This document shows, in pieces, positions 17,748-27,800 of a DNA stretch of 64,000 bases. The notes beneath the pieces were generated by a model. It saw nothing but the letters and a program-made list of their open reading frames with translations. It was not told the origin of the DNA and searched no databases. The stretch is from Agathobacter sp. (GTDB lineage Bacteria > Bacillota > Clostridia > Lachnospirales > Lachnospiraceae), in NCBI GenBank assembly GCA_022772675.1, contig JALEZW010000055.1, forward strand, positions 33,631-97,630. The letters run 5' to 3'. A program made the position numbers and the translations under genes. Each line of letters opens with the position of its first letter. Within the stretch, counting starts at the first letter, position 1.

Positions 17748-19766
17748 ATGAAAAAAAAGGGACTACGATGGATATGTCTTCTGGCTTGTCTGGTCTGTAC
17801 AATGATTGGCCAGGGACAGGCTGTGCAGGCAAAGGATAAACCGGATTTGTCCGGAACAGTGACATTTCTTAAGGAAACGGATAAGAATTATCAGTTTCAG
17901 GTAGAGGTAAGAAATAAGGGAGAGGATTTTGATGGTACGGTACGGCTGTTATTTGATGGAACGAACGAAGATATAGGCTGTGCTTATGACAGAAAGATTA
18001 CAATTCCGGCCGGGGGAGAAAAACAGTATACCGTGACCGTATTGTACAACGATATGATGCGTGTACGGACCACCGGAATGCTGGCATTTTTAGATGAAAA
18101 AGGTCATGTGCTTAAGACGGAGCGGTTTCAGAATCCTCTTAAGGGCCAGGTGACCGGAGTCAGTGTCGGTATTTTGTCGGATCATCCGGATAAACTGGGG
18201 TGGATGGATATGAGGGGGGAACGTTATTTTATTCGAAACAGCGGATATCCCATCAGCCTTATGGAGGTCAATAAAGAAAATCTGGAAAAGACTTTGGATA
18301 AACTTTATTTTCTTGTGATTGACCAGTACGATGTCAGTTCCCTTGGAAATGATACGGTGAAAAAGATTGAGAAATGGGTGTCAGCCGGAGGTTGGCTTTT
18401 AATTGGAACCGGAGAGCGGGCAGAGGAGACATTAGGCGCATTTTCGCCGAATTTTACCGGTGTGACCTGTGGTGAGATTACCGCAGCTGGGGAGGAAAAC
18501 AGCGCCCATACAGCAGAACAGACCCAGACTGCATTTTACGATTATTATGACAGTGGGATTGACCTGTCCGCTATGGCGATGGCAGAGCTTATAGGACAGA
18601 ATGCTTCCTATGAATCCAATATATTCCCGGGCTGGGTTACGATGCAGGGGAAAGGAAGTGTTTTGGTCAGTGCTTTTTCCTTCGGTGAGGATGAAATGAA
18701 AAAAGCAGGTTCCTCGCTCTGTTCAGACATATATGATGAGGCGGTCTGCAATTCCTCCGGCACAAATCAGTATCAGACGGACAGTGACTGGGGATACATG
18801 GGGAGGGATGCTTTTGCGGCAATTGACCACAGGAACACCAGGGTCAATTTTTCATGGCTTAAGATTCTGATCATATGCTATGTCATTATGGTAGGTCCGC
18901 TTGTCTATCTGCTTCTCAGGAAAAAGAAAAAAAGTGAGTGGTACTGGGCAGCGGTTCCGGTGCTTGGAATTTTCTTTATCGGTATGGTCTATCTCTTTGG
19001 ACAAAACTTAAGGGTTCATGGAACACAGACCTATTCTGTATCGGTACAGAACGTGGATGGAAAGGATACGCAGAAGCTGGATACCTATTATCTGGCATAT
19101 CACTCAGGACTGAAGCCCTGGGATATCAGTCTTACAGACGGCTACACCAGTGCAGGAAGTGCCTTTTCCGATTACTATACCAGCTCTTCCCAGAAAGCGT
19201 CTGCCGACAGATACAAATACAGGGTAACTGCAGAGGATACCACTTCTGTGGGAATGAAACCTACATCCAATTTTGAGAATGCCTATTTTCATGCAGAGGG
19301 AACCGGAAAAGGACATGGGGAAATAAAGACAAATAGTCTTGTATGTACAGATACGAAAAAGAGTGGAACCATTACCAATGAGACAGGCTATGATATGCCG
19401 TATGTGCTGGTATTTTCCGAAAACAGAGCGGTGGTTTTATCCGATGTAAAGGCGGGACAGACTGTGGATCTGGCAAAAGAAAAGCCATTTCTGGAGCAGA
19501 CATCAAGCTATCTGGAGGATACCTTTACGATGCTGCAGGACTACGAAAGAGGCTCAAATGGAAAGGCAGATAAAAAGGACTCTGATTTTATCGGTGCACT
19601 CTTAGTGGGTGCCTGCCATACGGTAGGAGAGGATACCTGGAACAGTGACAAAATCTCTGTTATCGGTGTGGTGCCGGATTTTACGAAAACCGTAAGCAGC
19701 AAGTGTAATGAGAGGGCATATGGTTGTCTGTACACCTACGCAAAACAGGAGGGTAAGGATGCTTGA
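17748..19766 (+). CDS. Secreted/membrane protein of the MoxR/VWA/ABC operon, unknown function
   Basis: A 672-aa protein with a signal peptide (MKKKGLRWICLLACLVCTMI... ending near QAVQA), an extracytoplasmic N-terminal part beginning with a beta-rich domain (residues 35-130), a probable DUF4350/GATase-like segment (LDKLYFLVIDQYDVSSLGND; GGWLLIGTGE near 215), then two membrane helices near residues 370-425 and a second extracytoplasmic region. First gene of an operon whose next gene overlaps it by 8 bp. Such proteins accompany ABC-2 exporters plus MoxR/VWA genes; function not known. Confidence 0.75.
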   Translation: MKKKGLRWICLLACLVCTMIGQGQAVQAKDKPDLSGTVTFLKETDKNYQFQVEVRNKGEDFDGTVRLLFDGTNEDIGCAYDRKITIPAGGEKQYTVTVLYNDMMRVRTTGMLAFLDEKGHVLKTERFQNPLKGQVTGVSVGILSDHPDKLGWMDMRGERYFIRNSGYPISLMEVNKENLEKTLDKLYFLVIDQYDVSSLGNDTVKKIEKWVSAGGWLLIGTGERAEETLGAFSPNFTGVTCGEITAAGEENSAHTAEQTQTAFYDYYDSGIDLSAMAMAELIGQNASYESNIFPGWVTMQGKGSVLVSAFSFGEDEMKKAGSSLCSDIYDEAVCNSSGTNQYQTDSDWGYMGRDAFAAIDHRNTRVNFSWLKILIICYVIMVGPLVYLLLRKKKKSEWYWAAVPVLGIFFIGMVYLFGQNLRVHGTQTYSVSVQNVDGKDTQKLDTYYLAYHSGLKPWDISLTDGYTSAGSAFSDYYTSSSQKASADRYKYRVTAEDTTSVGMKPTSNFENAYFHAEGTGKGHGEIKTNSLVCTDTKKSGTITNETGYDMPYVLVFSENRAVVLSDVKAGQTVDLAKEKPFLEQTSSYLEDTFTMLQDYERGSNGKADKKDSDFIGALLVGACHTVGEDTWNSDKISVIGVVPDFTKTVSSKCNERAYGCLYTYAKQEGKDA

Positions 19767-20703
19767 AATTCATCATTTATATAAAAATTATGGGAAATTT
19801 GCGGCGGTGAAGGATTTAAACCTTCATGTGCCCAAGGGAGATCTGTTTGGTTTTGTGGGACCGAATGGTGCCGGAAAGACTACCACCATCCGGATGGTCT
19901 GCGGGCTGATGCCTCCCACAGCTGGAAGCATTTCCATCAATGGGGTAAATGCGCTGGAAAATCCTAAGGAAATCAAGAAACAGATTGGATATGTGCCGGA
20001 TTTTTTCGGGGTCTATGATAACTTAAAGGTCAGTGAATATATGGATTTTTACGGTTCTATGTATCGGATGACATCCAGGGAGATTGCGGCGGTGGCAGAT
20101 GATCTGTTGGAACTGGTCAATCTTACCGATAAGAAGGATGTCTATGTGGATACCCTTTCCAGAGGCATGAAGCAGAGGCTCTGTGTTGCGCGGGCATTAA
20201 TCCATAACCCGGCACTTTTGGTTCTGGATGAACCGAATTCCGGTCTGGACCCGAGAGCCAGGGTGGAGATGAAGGAACTCCTCCTGAATTTAAAGAGTAT
20301 GGGAAAGACGATTGTGATCAGTTCCCATATTTTGTCGGAGCTTTCGGAGATGTGTAACAGCATTGGTATCATGAACCGGGGAAATCTGGTGGCGGCAGGA
20401 AAGATTGAGGATGTCATGACTTCCGTCTTTGGAAATAACCGGATGGTCATTTCTGTAAGCGGGGCGATGGAGCCTGCGGTGTTGCTGCTGAAAGAGCAGG
20501 CGGGAATCAAGGTGGAATCCGTAGGAGAGAAGGAGATTACGATTTCCCATACCCTTTCCGAGGAAGAGATGGCAAAGCTCATTTCCCATATGATAGATAC
20601 CGGCATTATTGTCACCGGTTTTCATAAAAAAGAGGGAAATCTGGAAACATTGTTTATGCAGCTGACAGGAGGAGAAGAAAATGCGACTGAATCCAATCGT
20701 TAA
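19759..20703 (+). CDS. ABC transporter ATP-binding protein (ABC-2 type)
   Basis: Cytoplasmic ATPase of 314 aa from ATG 19759, which follows GGAGGG; the longer ORF-track start runs into the preceding gene. Walker A is GPNGAGKTTTIRM (about 35-47), the signature is LSRGMKQRLCVARAL, Walker B is LLVLDEPNSGLDPRA and the switch histidine is in SSHILSE. A regulatory C-terminal domain follows. It overlaps both the preceding gene and the permease gene, so translation is coupled. Together with the permease it should form an exporter or membrane-remodelling ABC complex. Confidence 0.93.
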   Translation: MLEIHHLYKNYGKFAAVKDLNLHVPKGDLFGFVGPNGAGKTTTIRMVCGLMPPTAGSISINGVNALENPKEIKKQIGYVPDFFGVYDNLKVSEYMDFYGSMYRMTSREIAAVADDLLELVNLTDKKDVYVDTLSRGMKQRLCVARALIHNPALLVLDEPNSGLDPRARVEMKELLLNLKSMGKTIVISSHILSELSEMCNSIGIMNRGNLVAAGKIEDVMTSVFGNNRMVISVSGAMEPAVLLLKEQAGIKVESVGEKEITISHTLSEEEMAKLISHMIDTGIIVTGFHKKEGNLETLFMQLTGGEENATESNR

Positions 20704-21586
20704 AAAAGAAATCCGTGTGCAGGCCAGAAGTATGCGGATTTGCTGGGAGGTATTTGCCTATGAAGCCATCATGGCGGCAGTTTTCTTTTTTGCCATGTTG
20801 ATTTTTGAGCAGACCTTAAGCTATTCCCAGTCCAATATTTACAGCAGTATCACGGGGCTGTTTCCGGTGCTGGGCATGACGCAGCTTCTGATCCTTGGAG
20901 TGGTAATCCCGGTATGGACTTCCACAGCAATTTCCGGGGAAAAGGAAAGACAGACCTTTGATATTATGATGACCACCAGTATGTCCCCGTTTTCCATCAT
21001 TATGGGAAAGGCGATGACTGCAATCATGCAGGGAATGTTTTTTGTAGTAGCGGGAATGCCGATTCTTGCACTGGCCTTTGTAATTGGTGGCATGTCCTGG
21101 GGCAAATTGTTTACTTATTTAGGGGTGGCTCTTCTGGTGTCACTGTTTTCTGCGGGAATAGGTATTTTCTGCTCCTCTGTCTGCCGGAAAAGTATCAGTG
21201 CAGTAATCCTGTCCTATGGGATTTATGTGGGATTTTTTGTTCTGACGGCTCTTCCTATGATGCTTGCAGCACTTCTGGAATATACAGATACGGGAGCAGC
21301 AGCTGCCATGCCGTTTTTGCTGTTCAATCCGGCATGCTATCTTACAGAATTTTTTACCTGGAGCATGACAGGAGTTTCCATGGCACATGAAATGATAACG
21401 GACAATAAATGCTTTGCCTGGGCGGGGCAGTCAGCCGCTGCAGTCCATATTGTGTGGATGTTACTGTCTACTCTATGTCTGGTTCTTTTTGCTTTTTTCT
21501 TTTTACTGATTGCGAAAAAAAGAATCAGTCCGGTTTCTAAGAGAAAGGCAAAAAAGCTGTCACAAGGGGCAAAGGTAAATGGATGA
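20681..21586 (+). CDS. ABC-2 family transporter permease
   Basis: A 301-aa integral membrane protein with about six helices; EKERQTFDIMMTTSMSPFSIIMGKAM is the cytoplasmic coupling segment typical of ABC-2/NosY-type permeases. It overlaps the ATPase gene by 23 bp and the next gene by 8 bp. The basic C-terminal tail (KRKAKKLSQGAK) is cytoplasmic. Substrate unknown. Confidence 0.88.
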   Translation: MRLNPIVKKEIRVQARSMRICWEVFAYEAIMAAVFFFAMLIFEQTLSYSQSNIYSSITGLFPVLGMTQLLILGVVIPVWTSTAISGEKERQTFDIMMTTSMSPFSIIMGKAMTAIMQGMFFVVAGMPILALAFVIGGMSWGKLFTYLGVALLVSLFSAGIGIFCSSVCRKSISAVILSYGIYVGFFVLTALPMMLAALLEYTDTGAAAAMPFLLFNPACYLTEFFTWSMTGVSMAHEMITDNKCFAWAGQSAAAVHIVWMLLSTLCLVLFAFFFLLIAKKRISPVSKRKAKKLSQGAKVNG

Positions 21587-22931
21587 GAAATCATATCTGA
21601 TCAGAAAAATTAAAGCTTTTAAAGGGATGAAAAATTCAGCAGTCCTTTTGGATGCTGTTCTGGTGGGACTGGCAGTTTCCGGAGTTCCGGCAGCGGCGCT
21701 GGAGTTTTTTTCCATCTTTTTTCCTTTTTATCCGGTGCACTTTGCGGCGGCAGGCTGCTTTCTTATGGGAGTGGCAGCCGGGCTTGTTTTTGCCATAATC
21801 AGACGTATTGATATGAAGTCTGCAGCCCGTTATATGGACAGCTTCGGTCTGGGTGAGAGAGTCCTTACGGCCTATGAAAATCTTCACCGTCCGGAGGAAA
21901 TTTATGCCCTGCAGCGGACGGATACAATCAGCCATGTAAAAGAGCAGGAAGAGAACTTAAAGGTTCGAATCTGTCCGCCGGGGCGTCATTTTACAGCATT
22001 CGCCCTTTCTGTCTGTATGGTACTTCTCTTTGCCCTGATTCCCTCCCAGGCAAAGGATACGGCAAGGGAGAGGCATGAGGTGACACTGGAGGCAAAGGAG
22101 CAGGAAAAAGAGCTTGAAAAGGAGTTAAGTAATCTTAAAAAGGCAGATACATCTTCCCTGACCCGGGAACAAAAGCAGGCACTTAAGGAATTGCAGGAAT
22201 CCCTTAAGCTTTCCATGGAAGCCCTGAAGACTGTCAAGTCCAAAGAGGCACTGGCTGAGGAAAAACAAAAGCTCACATACAAGTATGATGCAGCGGAAGA
22301 GCTTCTGGCAGAAAATACGAAAGCATCAGCGCAGGATTTTGCGGGAATTGGCAGCGAAAATGGAGAAAATACCGGAAACCCATCCGGAAATCAGGATAAG
22401 GGATCCGGGGATACTTCGGGGGATGGCAGTAATGCATCGGGCAATAGCGGGAATGGGAACAGTACGCAGGATGCCGGTGCCGGCAGCGGAAATAACAGTA
22501 ACGGTGCCGGCAGCAGCCAGAGCGAAAACAGCAGTGAAAATAACGATAGCAGTCAAAGCGGAAGCTCAAATGGAGAGGGCTCCGGGAACGGAACCGGTGG
22601 AAACGGGAATGGAAGCGGAAGTGGAGTCGGGAATGGAAATGGTTCCGGCTCAGGAAGCGGCCGTGGAACCGGATCCTCCGATACCGGGCATGATTATGTC
22701 AGCATCCCCAATAAGGTAGGAAACGACAGCAGTATTGCGGGAAACAAGGGAGATTCCAAGGATTCTGATTATTACCGGGCAAAAAACGGTCTGGCATGGG
22801 AAGGAGAACATGTCAGTGTGGACTCCGTGATTGGAGATTACACAAAAGATGCCTATGAGAGTATCGCATCCGGCAGATATCCAAAGGGTATGGAGTCGGT
22901 AATCCGGGATTATTTCCAGTCCTTAAACTAA
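21579..22931 (+). CDS. Membrane protein with coiled coil and Gly/Ser/Asn-rich linker, unknown
   Basis: A 450-aa protein with three membrane helices (about residues 18-70 as a pair and 130-150), an alpha-helical charged stretch likely to be coiled coil (EKELEKELSNLKKADTSSL onward, 165-245), a low-complexity linker of Gly, Ser and Asn (about 255-370), and a short conserved-looking C-terminal part (GEHVSVDSVIGDYTKDAYESIASGRYPKGMESVIRDYF). The last segment resembles the tails of DUF4175-like proteins that sit beside MoxR/DUF58 genes. Position inside the operon is the main clue; no enzymatic motif is seen. Confidence 0.7.
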   Translation: MDEKSYLIRKIKAFKGMKNSAVLLDAVLVGLAVSGVPAAALEFFSIFFPFYPVHFAAAGCFLMGVAAGLVFAIIRRIDMKSAARYMDSFGLGERVLTAYENLHRPEEIYALQRTDTISHVKEQEENLKVRICPPGRHFTAFALSVCMVLLFALIPSQAKDTARERHEVTLEAKEQEKELEKELSNLKKADTSSLTREQKQALKELQESLKLSMEALKTVKSKEALAEEKQKLTYKYDAAEELLAENTKASAQDFAGIGSENGENTGNPSGNQDKGSGDTSGDGSNASGNSGNGNSTQDAGAGSGNNSNGAGSSQSENSSENNDSSQSGSSNGEGSGNGTGGNGNGSGSGVGNGNGSGSGSGRGTGSSDTGHDYVSIPNKVGNDSSIAGNKGDSKDSDYYRAKNGLAWEGEHVSVDSVIGDYTKDAYESIASGRYPKGMESVIRDYFQSLN

Positions 22932-22969
22932 TTACAGTGAACAATAGCGGGAAAAAGAAAGGAGAAAGG

Positions 22970-23926
22970 ATGTCTGAATTTGAAGTATGCCAGCAGAAAA
23001 TCATGGCATGTGAAAGAGAAATTGCAAAGGGAATCATCGGGCAGAAGGAGGTTATCCGTCAGGTTATGCTGGCACTTCTTGCCGGGGGAAATGTCCTGCT
23101 GGAGGGAATGCCGGGCCTTGGAAAAACTATGCTGGTGCGTACCATCAGCCAGGTTTGTGACCTGTCCTTCAAAAGAATCCAGTTTACACCGGATCTGATG
23201 CCTTCAGATGTGACCGGAACCAACATTATTGTAAAAGAGGGAGATAAGAGCAGCTTTCGTTTTGAAAAGGGACCGGTTTTTGCCAATCTGGTGCTTGCAG
23301 ACGAAATTAACCGGGCTACCCCGAAGACCCAGTCGGCACTTTTGGAAGCCATGCAGGAGCATACAGTGACGGTGGGAACCGAAAGCCACAGATTAGAAGA
23401 ACCGTTCCTTGTGCTGGCAACTCAGAACCCCATTGAAAACGAGGGAACCTATCCGCTGCCGGAGGCACAGCTGGACCGCTTTCTGTTTAAAATACTGGTG
23501 GAATTTCCGGACCGGCAGGAGCTTAAGGATATTATTGCACTGACGGAGGGCAGTGAAAAGCCGCAGATTATGACGGTGCTTGATAAGGAGGAACTGCTTC
23601 AGGCACGGACACTGGTGGAGCAGATTCCTATTGCCGATGCAGTCATGGATTTTATCCTGGATATTGTTATGGCAACCCATGAGGAAAATCCCTATATCCG
23701 GGAGGGGGCAAGTCCTCGTGCGGCGCAGGCTGTAGTTCGGACAGCCCGGGCAAGAGCTTTTATGGAAAACCGGCTCAATGTTTCCTTTGAGGATGTAAAA
23801 ACCGTTGCACTTCCGGTACTGCGCCATCGTATTCTGTTAAGTTTTGATGCCATTTCAGACGGTGTGAAGGAAGATACTGTGATCAGACAGATTCTGGAGG
23901 AAAAAGGAAAGGGATTATATGCTTAA
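22970..23926 (+). CDS. MoxR family AAA+ ATPase
   Basis: Start ATG 22970 follows GGAGAAAGG; the ORF-track start 22937 lacks a ribosome site. 318 aa. Walker A is GMPGLGKTMLV (near residue 50), Walker B LVLADEINRA, with the arginine-finger region PLPEAQLDRFLF and lid IREGASPRAAQAVVRTARA. MoxR ATPases act as chaperones that mature or remodel partners, typically VWA-domain proteins, which are encoded just downstream. The next gene overlaps it by 8 bp. Confidence 0.95.
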   Translation: MSEFEVCQQKIMACEREIAKGIIGQKEVIRQVMLALLAGGNVLLEGMPGLGKTMLVRTISQVCDLSFKRIQFTPDLMPSDVTGTNIIVKEGDKSSFRFEKGPVFANLVLADEINRATPKTQSALLEAMQEHTVTVGTESHRLEEPFLVLATQNPIENEGTYPLPEAQLDRFLFKILVEFPDRQELKDIIALTEGSEKPQIMTVLDKEELLQARTLVEQIPIADAVMDFILDIVMATHEENPYIREGASPRAAQAVVRTARARAFMENRLNVSFEDVKTVALPVLRHRILLSFDAISDGVKEDTVIRQILEEKGKGLYA

Positions 23927-24797
23927 TGCAGAGACTTATGAGCTGTTATCAAAGCTTTCGCTGGTTATGAACCATAAGAGCAGCTTAAATCGTTCCGGAA
24001 ACCGCAAATCCCTGCAGAAAGGAATCTCCGCAGAATTTTCCGATTTCCGGGAATATATGCCGGGAGATGATTTAAGAAGGCTGGACTGGAATGTCTACGC
24101 CCGCTCGGAGCGCATGTATATACGGGAGTATCTGGAGGAAAAGGAGGCAGTGGTATCTGTCCTTTTGGATACCAGTGCCTCCATGGATTACGGAAGACAG
24201 AAGAAATCAGACTTAAGCATAGACCTTTGTGGGGCGGTGGCATTCCTCACTCTTAACAATATGGACCGGCTCGTTTTATATGACAGCAATGAGATAAACC
24301 GTCCATTTACGGTTTCCGGAGGAAAGAATGCGCTTCCAAAGGTTTTTAACTGGCTGGAAAAAAGGTCCTTTAGGGGTGAGACGAATCTGTTTTCCGCTGT
24401 GAAAAAAATGAAACAAAGGGGTGCCGGGGTAACAGTCATAATCAGTGATTTTTTAACAGCAGAGATGCTGGATGAAGCAGATGAAAATCCGGAAAAAACG
24501 ATGAAATATCTTGTCTATAAAAAACAGAGACCGCTTCTTTTTCATACTTTGTGTGCTGAGGAGCTTCGCATCGGTATGGAAGGAACGAGAAACTTAATTG
24601 ATATGGAGACTGGGCAGAAGCTTCGGGTGACCATGACGGAGTCTGCGATTACATCTTATGAGAGGGAACTAAACAAACTGATGACGAGACTGAATAAAGG
24701 ATGCCGGGCATGCGGAGGAGCCTATATGCTATGCGATTCTGAAAAGGACCGAAGCCAGCTGATACTGGAAGATGTATGCAGCGTTTGTACGGGATAA
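23919..24797 (+). CDS. DUF58 domain protein
   Basis: Cytoplasmic 292-aa protein with the DUF58 core: GDDLRRLDWNVYARSERMYIREY (about residues 49-71), the family fingerprint. After it comes a VWA-like fold with LLDTSASMDYG (D-x-S-x-S) and FRGETNLFSAVKKM. Companion of MoxR ATPases in many bacteria. Cysteines near the C-terminus (CRACGGAYMLC, CSVC) stand out and might bind metal. No membrane segment is seen, in contrast with many DUF58 proteins. Confidence 0.9.
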   Translation: MLNAETYELLSKLSLVMNHKSSLNRSGNRKSLQKGISAEFSDFREYMPGDDLRRLDWNVYARSERMYIREYLEEKEAVVSVLLDTSASMDYGRQKKSDLSIDLCGAVAFLTLNNMDRLVLYDSNEINRPFTVSGGKNALPKVFNWLEKRSFRGETNLFSAVKKMKQRGAGVTVIISDFLTAEMLDEADENPEKTMKYLVYKKQRPLLFHTLCAEELRIGMEGTRNLIDMETGQKLRVTMTESAITSYERELNKLMTRLNKGCRACGGAYMLCDSEKDRSQLILEDVCSVCTG

Positions 24798-24830
24798 AGG
24801 TAAAAGGAAAAATAAAGTTAGAGGGAAATT

Positions 24831-27800
24831 ATGCAATTTGAGAGTATGTGGCCACTGGTATTTCTTCTGGCAGTGCCGGTGGTGATTCTGTTATATCTTT
24901 TGGTGCCGAAGGGAAAAGATACAAAGGTGTCTTCTAATCTTTTGTGGCAGAAGCTGTTTTATAACCGGCAGTCCAAAACGTTTCTGGAAAAATTTATTCA
25001 TAATCTGCTTATGTATCTGCAGATTATGATCGTGTTTCTTCTTGTGCTGGCACTGATGTCCCCGTTTTTGTTACGGGACAAAAAAAGCAGCGGCAGTATC
25101 GTTTATGTGCTGGACACCAGTGGAAGCATGAAGCACCTGACTAAGAAAGGGGATACCCGTTTTGCGGCAGCGGTAAAGGAGATCAGAAGTCAGATTTTGG
25201 CATCCGATGGAACAAAGATTTCCATTGTCACAAATGACGGAACCGGAAGTCGCATGCTGGCGGTCAATTCCACTGACAAAAAAACATTACAGAATACACT
25301 GAAAAAAGTAAAGTGCAGCGATACGGAAGGAGATCTGTCATCCGTTTTAAGCACGGTGCAGACATTACAGAGCGGCGGTCAGCAGAAAGATAAAGCACAG
25401 ATCATCTTCTATACAGATGGAGTCGGGGCGAAATATGCCAAAAGTACAGCGGATGCACTTTCCGCCAGAGTAAGGGTGATGGGAGATTCTGTTTCCAATG
25501 TGGCAAATACTTTTCTTTCCTGTACCAGGGAAAAGGACAGCTACAGGGCAGCGGCAGGACTTGTGAATTACAGCAGCCATAAGGCGAAGTTTGATGTGTC
25601 TTTGTATGAGGGGAAAAAGCTTCTTTCTGTCCGGACCGTCACATTAAAGCCGGAGGAATCCTTTACCTGTCTGTTTTCTGATGTGGACTGGAAGGGAGAG
25701 CCTCTTTGCACCAGAATTTCATCCGTGTCCTTTGAGGGAACGAAGGAAAAAGATTCCCTTTCCGCAGATAACTGTGCCTATGCCCTGTACGGGGAAAACT
25801 CAGATGTGGATGCGGTTCTGATTGGAGAAGGAAACACTTATTTAGAAAAGGCCTATCAGGCAGTGACGGGGAAAACTCTGACTAAGACAGAACTTTCCTC
25901 TTCTCTGGAAAAAGAAGATTCCCGTATCCGTATCTATGATGCCGGTGTTTACCCGGAGGATGCAAAAAAGCGGATGGTATTTGCAGAAAAGTCAGAAAAA
26001 CAGATGAAAAATGTGAGCCTTTCTGCCAGAAGCTGCCAGCTGACGGAAGGAATTGACAGTTTTGCCATAGGAGTCAATGAAACTTACGTTTATGACCTGC
26101 CGGAGTGGGCAACGGGATTTCTCTGGAGTGGAAAGCAGTGCGCAGCTTATTACGGTGAGCACGATGGAATCCGCGAGGTGGTGATGGGCTTTGATATCCG
26201 GGAATCGGATTTTGCGTTAAAACCGGAATTTCCGGTTTTGATGGCAAATGCGTTCCATTTTCTGGGGGATGACTCCCTGTTGGCAGGAAATGTCTACACA
26301 GCCGGGGAGAAGGTACTCTTTCATGCCCGGAGTAATGTGGATATTGACAGCATTTTGGCACCGACGGATGAAGCAGGCATCTATAGGGCAGAGGCAGGAG
26401 AATTAAAGGAAAACTATATTGTAAAGTTTCCCTGTGACAGCCAGTCGGATGGCCGGATTACGGAAAAGGATTACGGCACGGAGGTTTCGGCACAGAGGAC
26501 GCTGAGCCGAAAACATATCCGGAATTTCCTGCTGGTACTGGCACTTCTTGTCATGATCTTAGAATGGGTCCTCTATGTAAAACAGATGCGTTACCAGGGC
26601 AGATTTTATCTTGTTGTGAGGCTCATAGGCCTTTCCCTGCTGTTACTTGCCATGTGCGGACTTTCTGTGAATATAAAAAAAGCAGAGGATACCACGGTCT
26701 TTCTGGTGGATTTATCGGAAAGTAATGCTGCAAACCAGAAAAAGATGGAGAACTATCTCAGGGAGCAGGTTAAAAAGATGCCGGGGAAAAATCAGTATGG
26801 AATTGTGGCTTTCGGGGAGAATGCACTGGTAGAGCAGTTTTTGACGGATAAAAAGCAGGCTTCCCCGATTTTGTCAGCTCCGGAGCGGGCGGCAACCAAT
26901 ATTGAGGAGGCTGTTTCCGCAGGGCTTTCCCTGATTCCGGATGGTGCGGCGGGACGGCTTGTGGTACTGACAGACGGGAAAGAGACAAAGGGAGATATCA
27001 CTCGAACGGTATCCGCACTGACGGCGAAGAAGGTGCAGCTCCTTTCGGTACTCTATGAGGATACAGAGGAAGATTCCGATGCCTATATTGAAGACGTGGA
27101 TATGCCGGATTACCTCTATCAGGGAGATTCTTACACCATGACAGTGACCGTTGTCAGCAATTATGATACGGATGCGCGCCTTAAGCTTTTACAGGGGACA
27201 AAGCTTTCCAGTGTGACAAAGGTTCATCTGAACAAGGGCAGTAACAGTTTTGCCATCAGGCAGAAGGTAACCGGGGAAGAGTCGGAACAGTATACGGTCA
27301 AAGTAGAGGCACCGGGAGACGGATGTGAAGAGAATGACAGTTTTTATACCTATGCAGCTGTGGATTCCCTGCCGAAGATACTGGTAATCTCCGGGATGAA
27401 GGAGGACAGTACACAGTTTTGTTCCGTTCTTGAAGCAGCAGGATGCAATTTCCGGGTTGTTTCGGCAAAGAACGCACCGGAGACGTTAAAGGAGATGCTC
27501 CAGTATAAAAGTATCATTCTGGAAAATGTGTACCGGACGGATCTGCCGGAAGGTTTTTTAAAACAGGTGGAAACCTATGTGAAGGACTACGGCTGCGGCC
27601 TGATCTGCTGTGGTGGTGAGGAAAGCTATGCACTGGGCGGTTACCGGGATACGGAGCTTGAGAAAGTGCTTCCCGTTGATATGCAGCTGCGAGGGCAGAA
27701 TGAGAAACAGAATCTTGCCATGGTGATGGTCATTGACCATTCCGGGAGTATGTCAGTTTCGGCAGATGGGAATGGTGCCACGAATCTTGACCTTGCCATT

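Noticed and set aside
22285-22719. 144-aa alternate-frame ORF in the Gly/Ser/Asn-rich gene
   Set aside because: Produced by the low-complexity repeat in another frame; no ribosome site and no homology cue.
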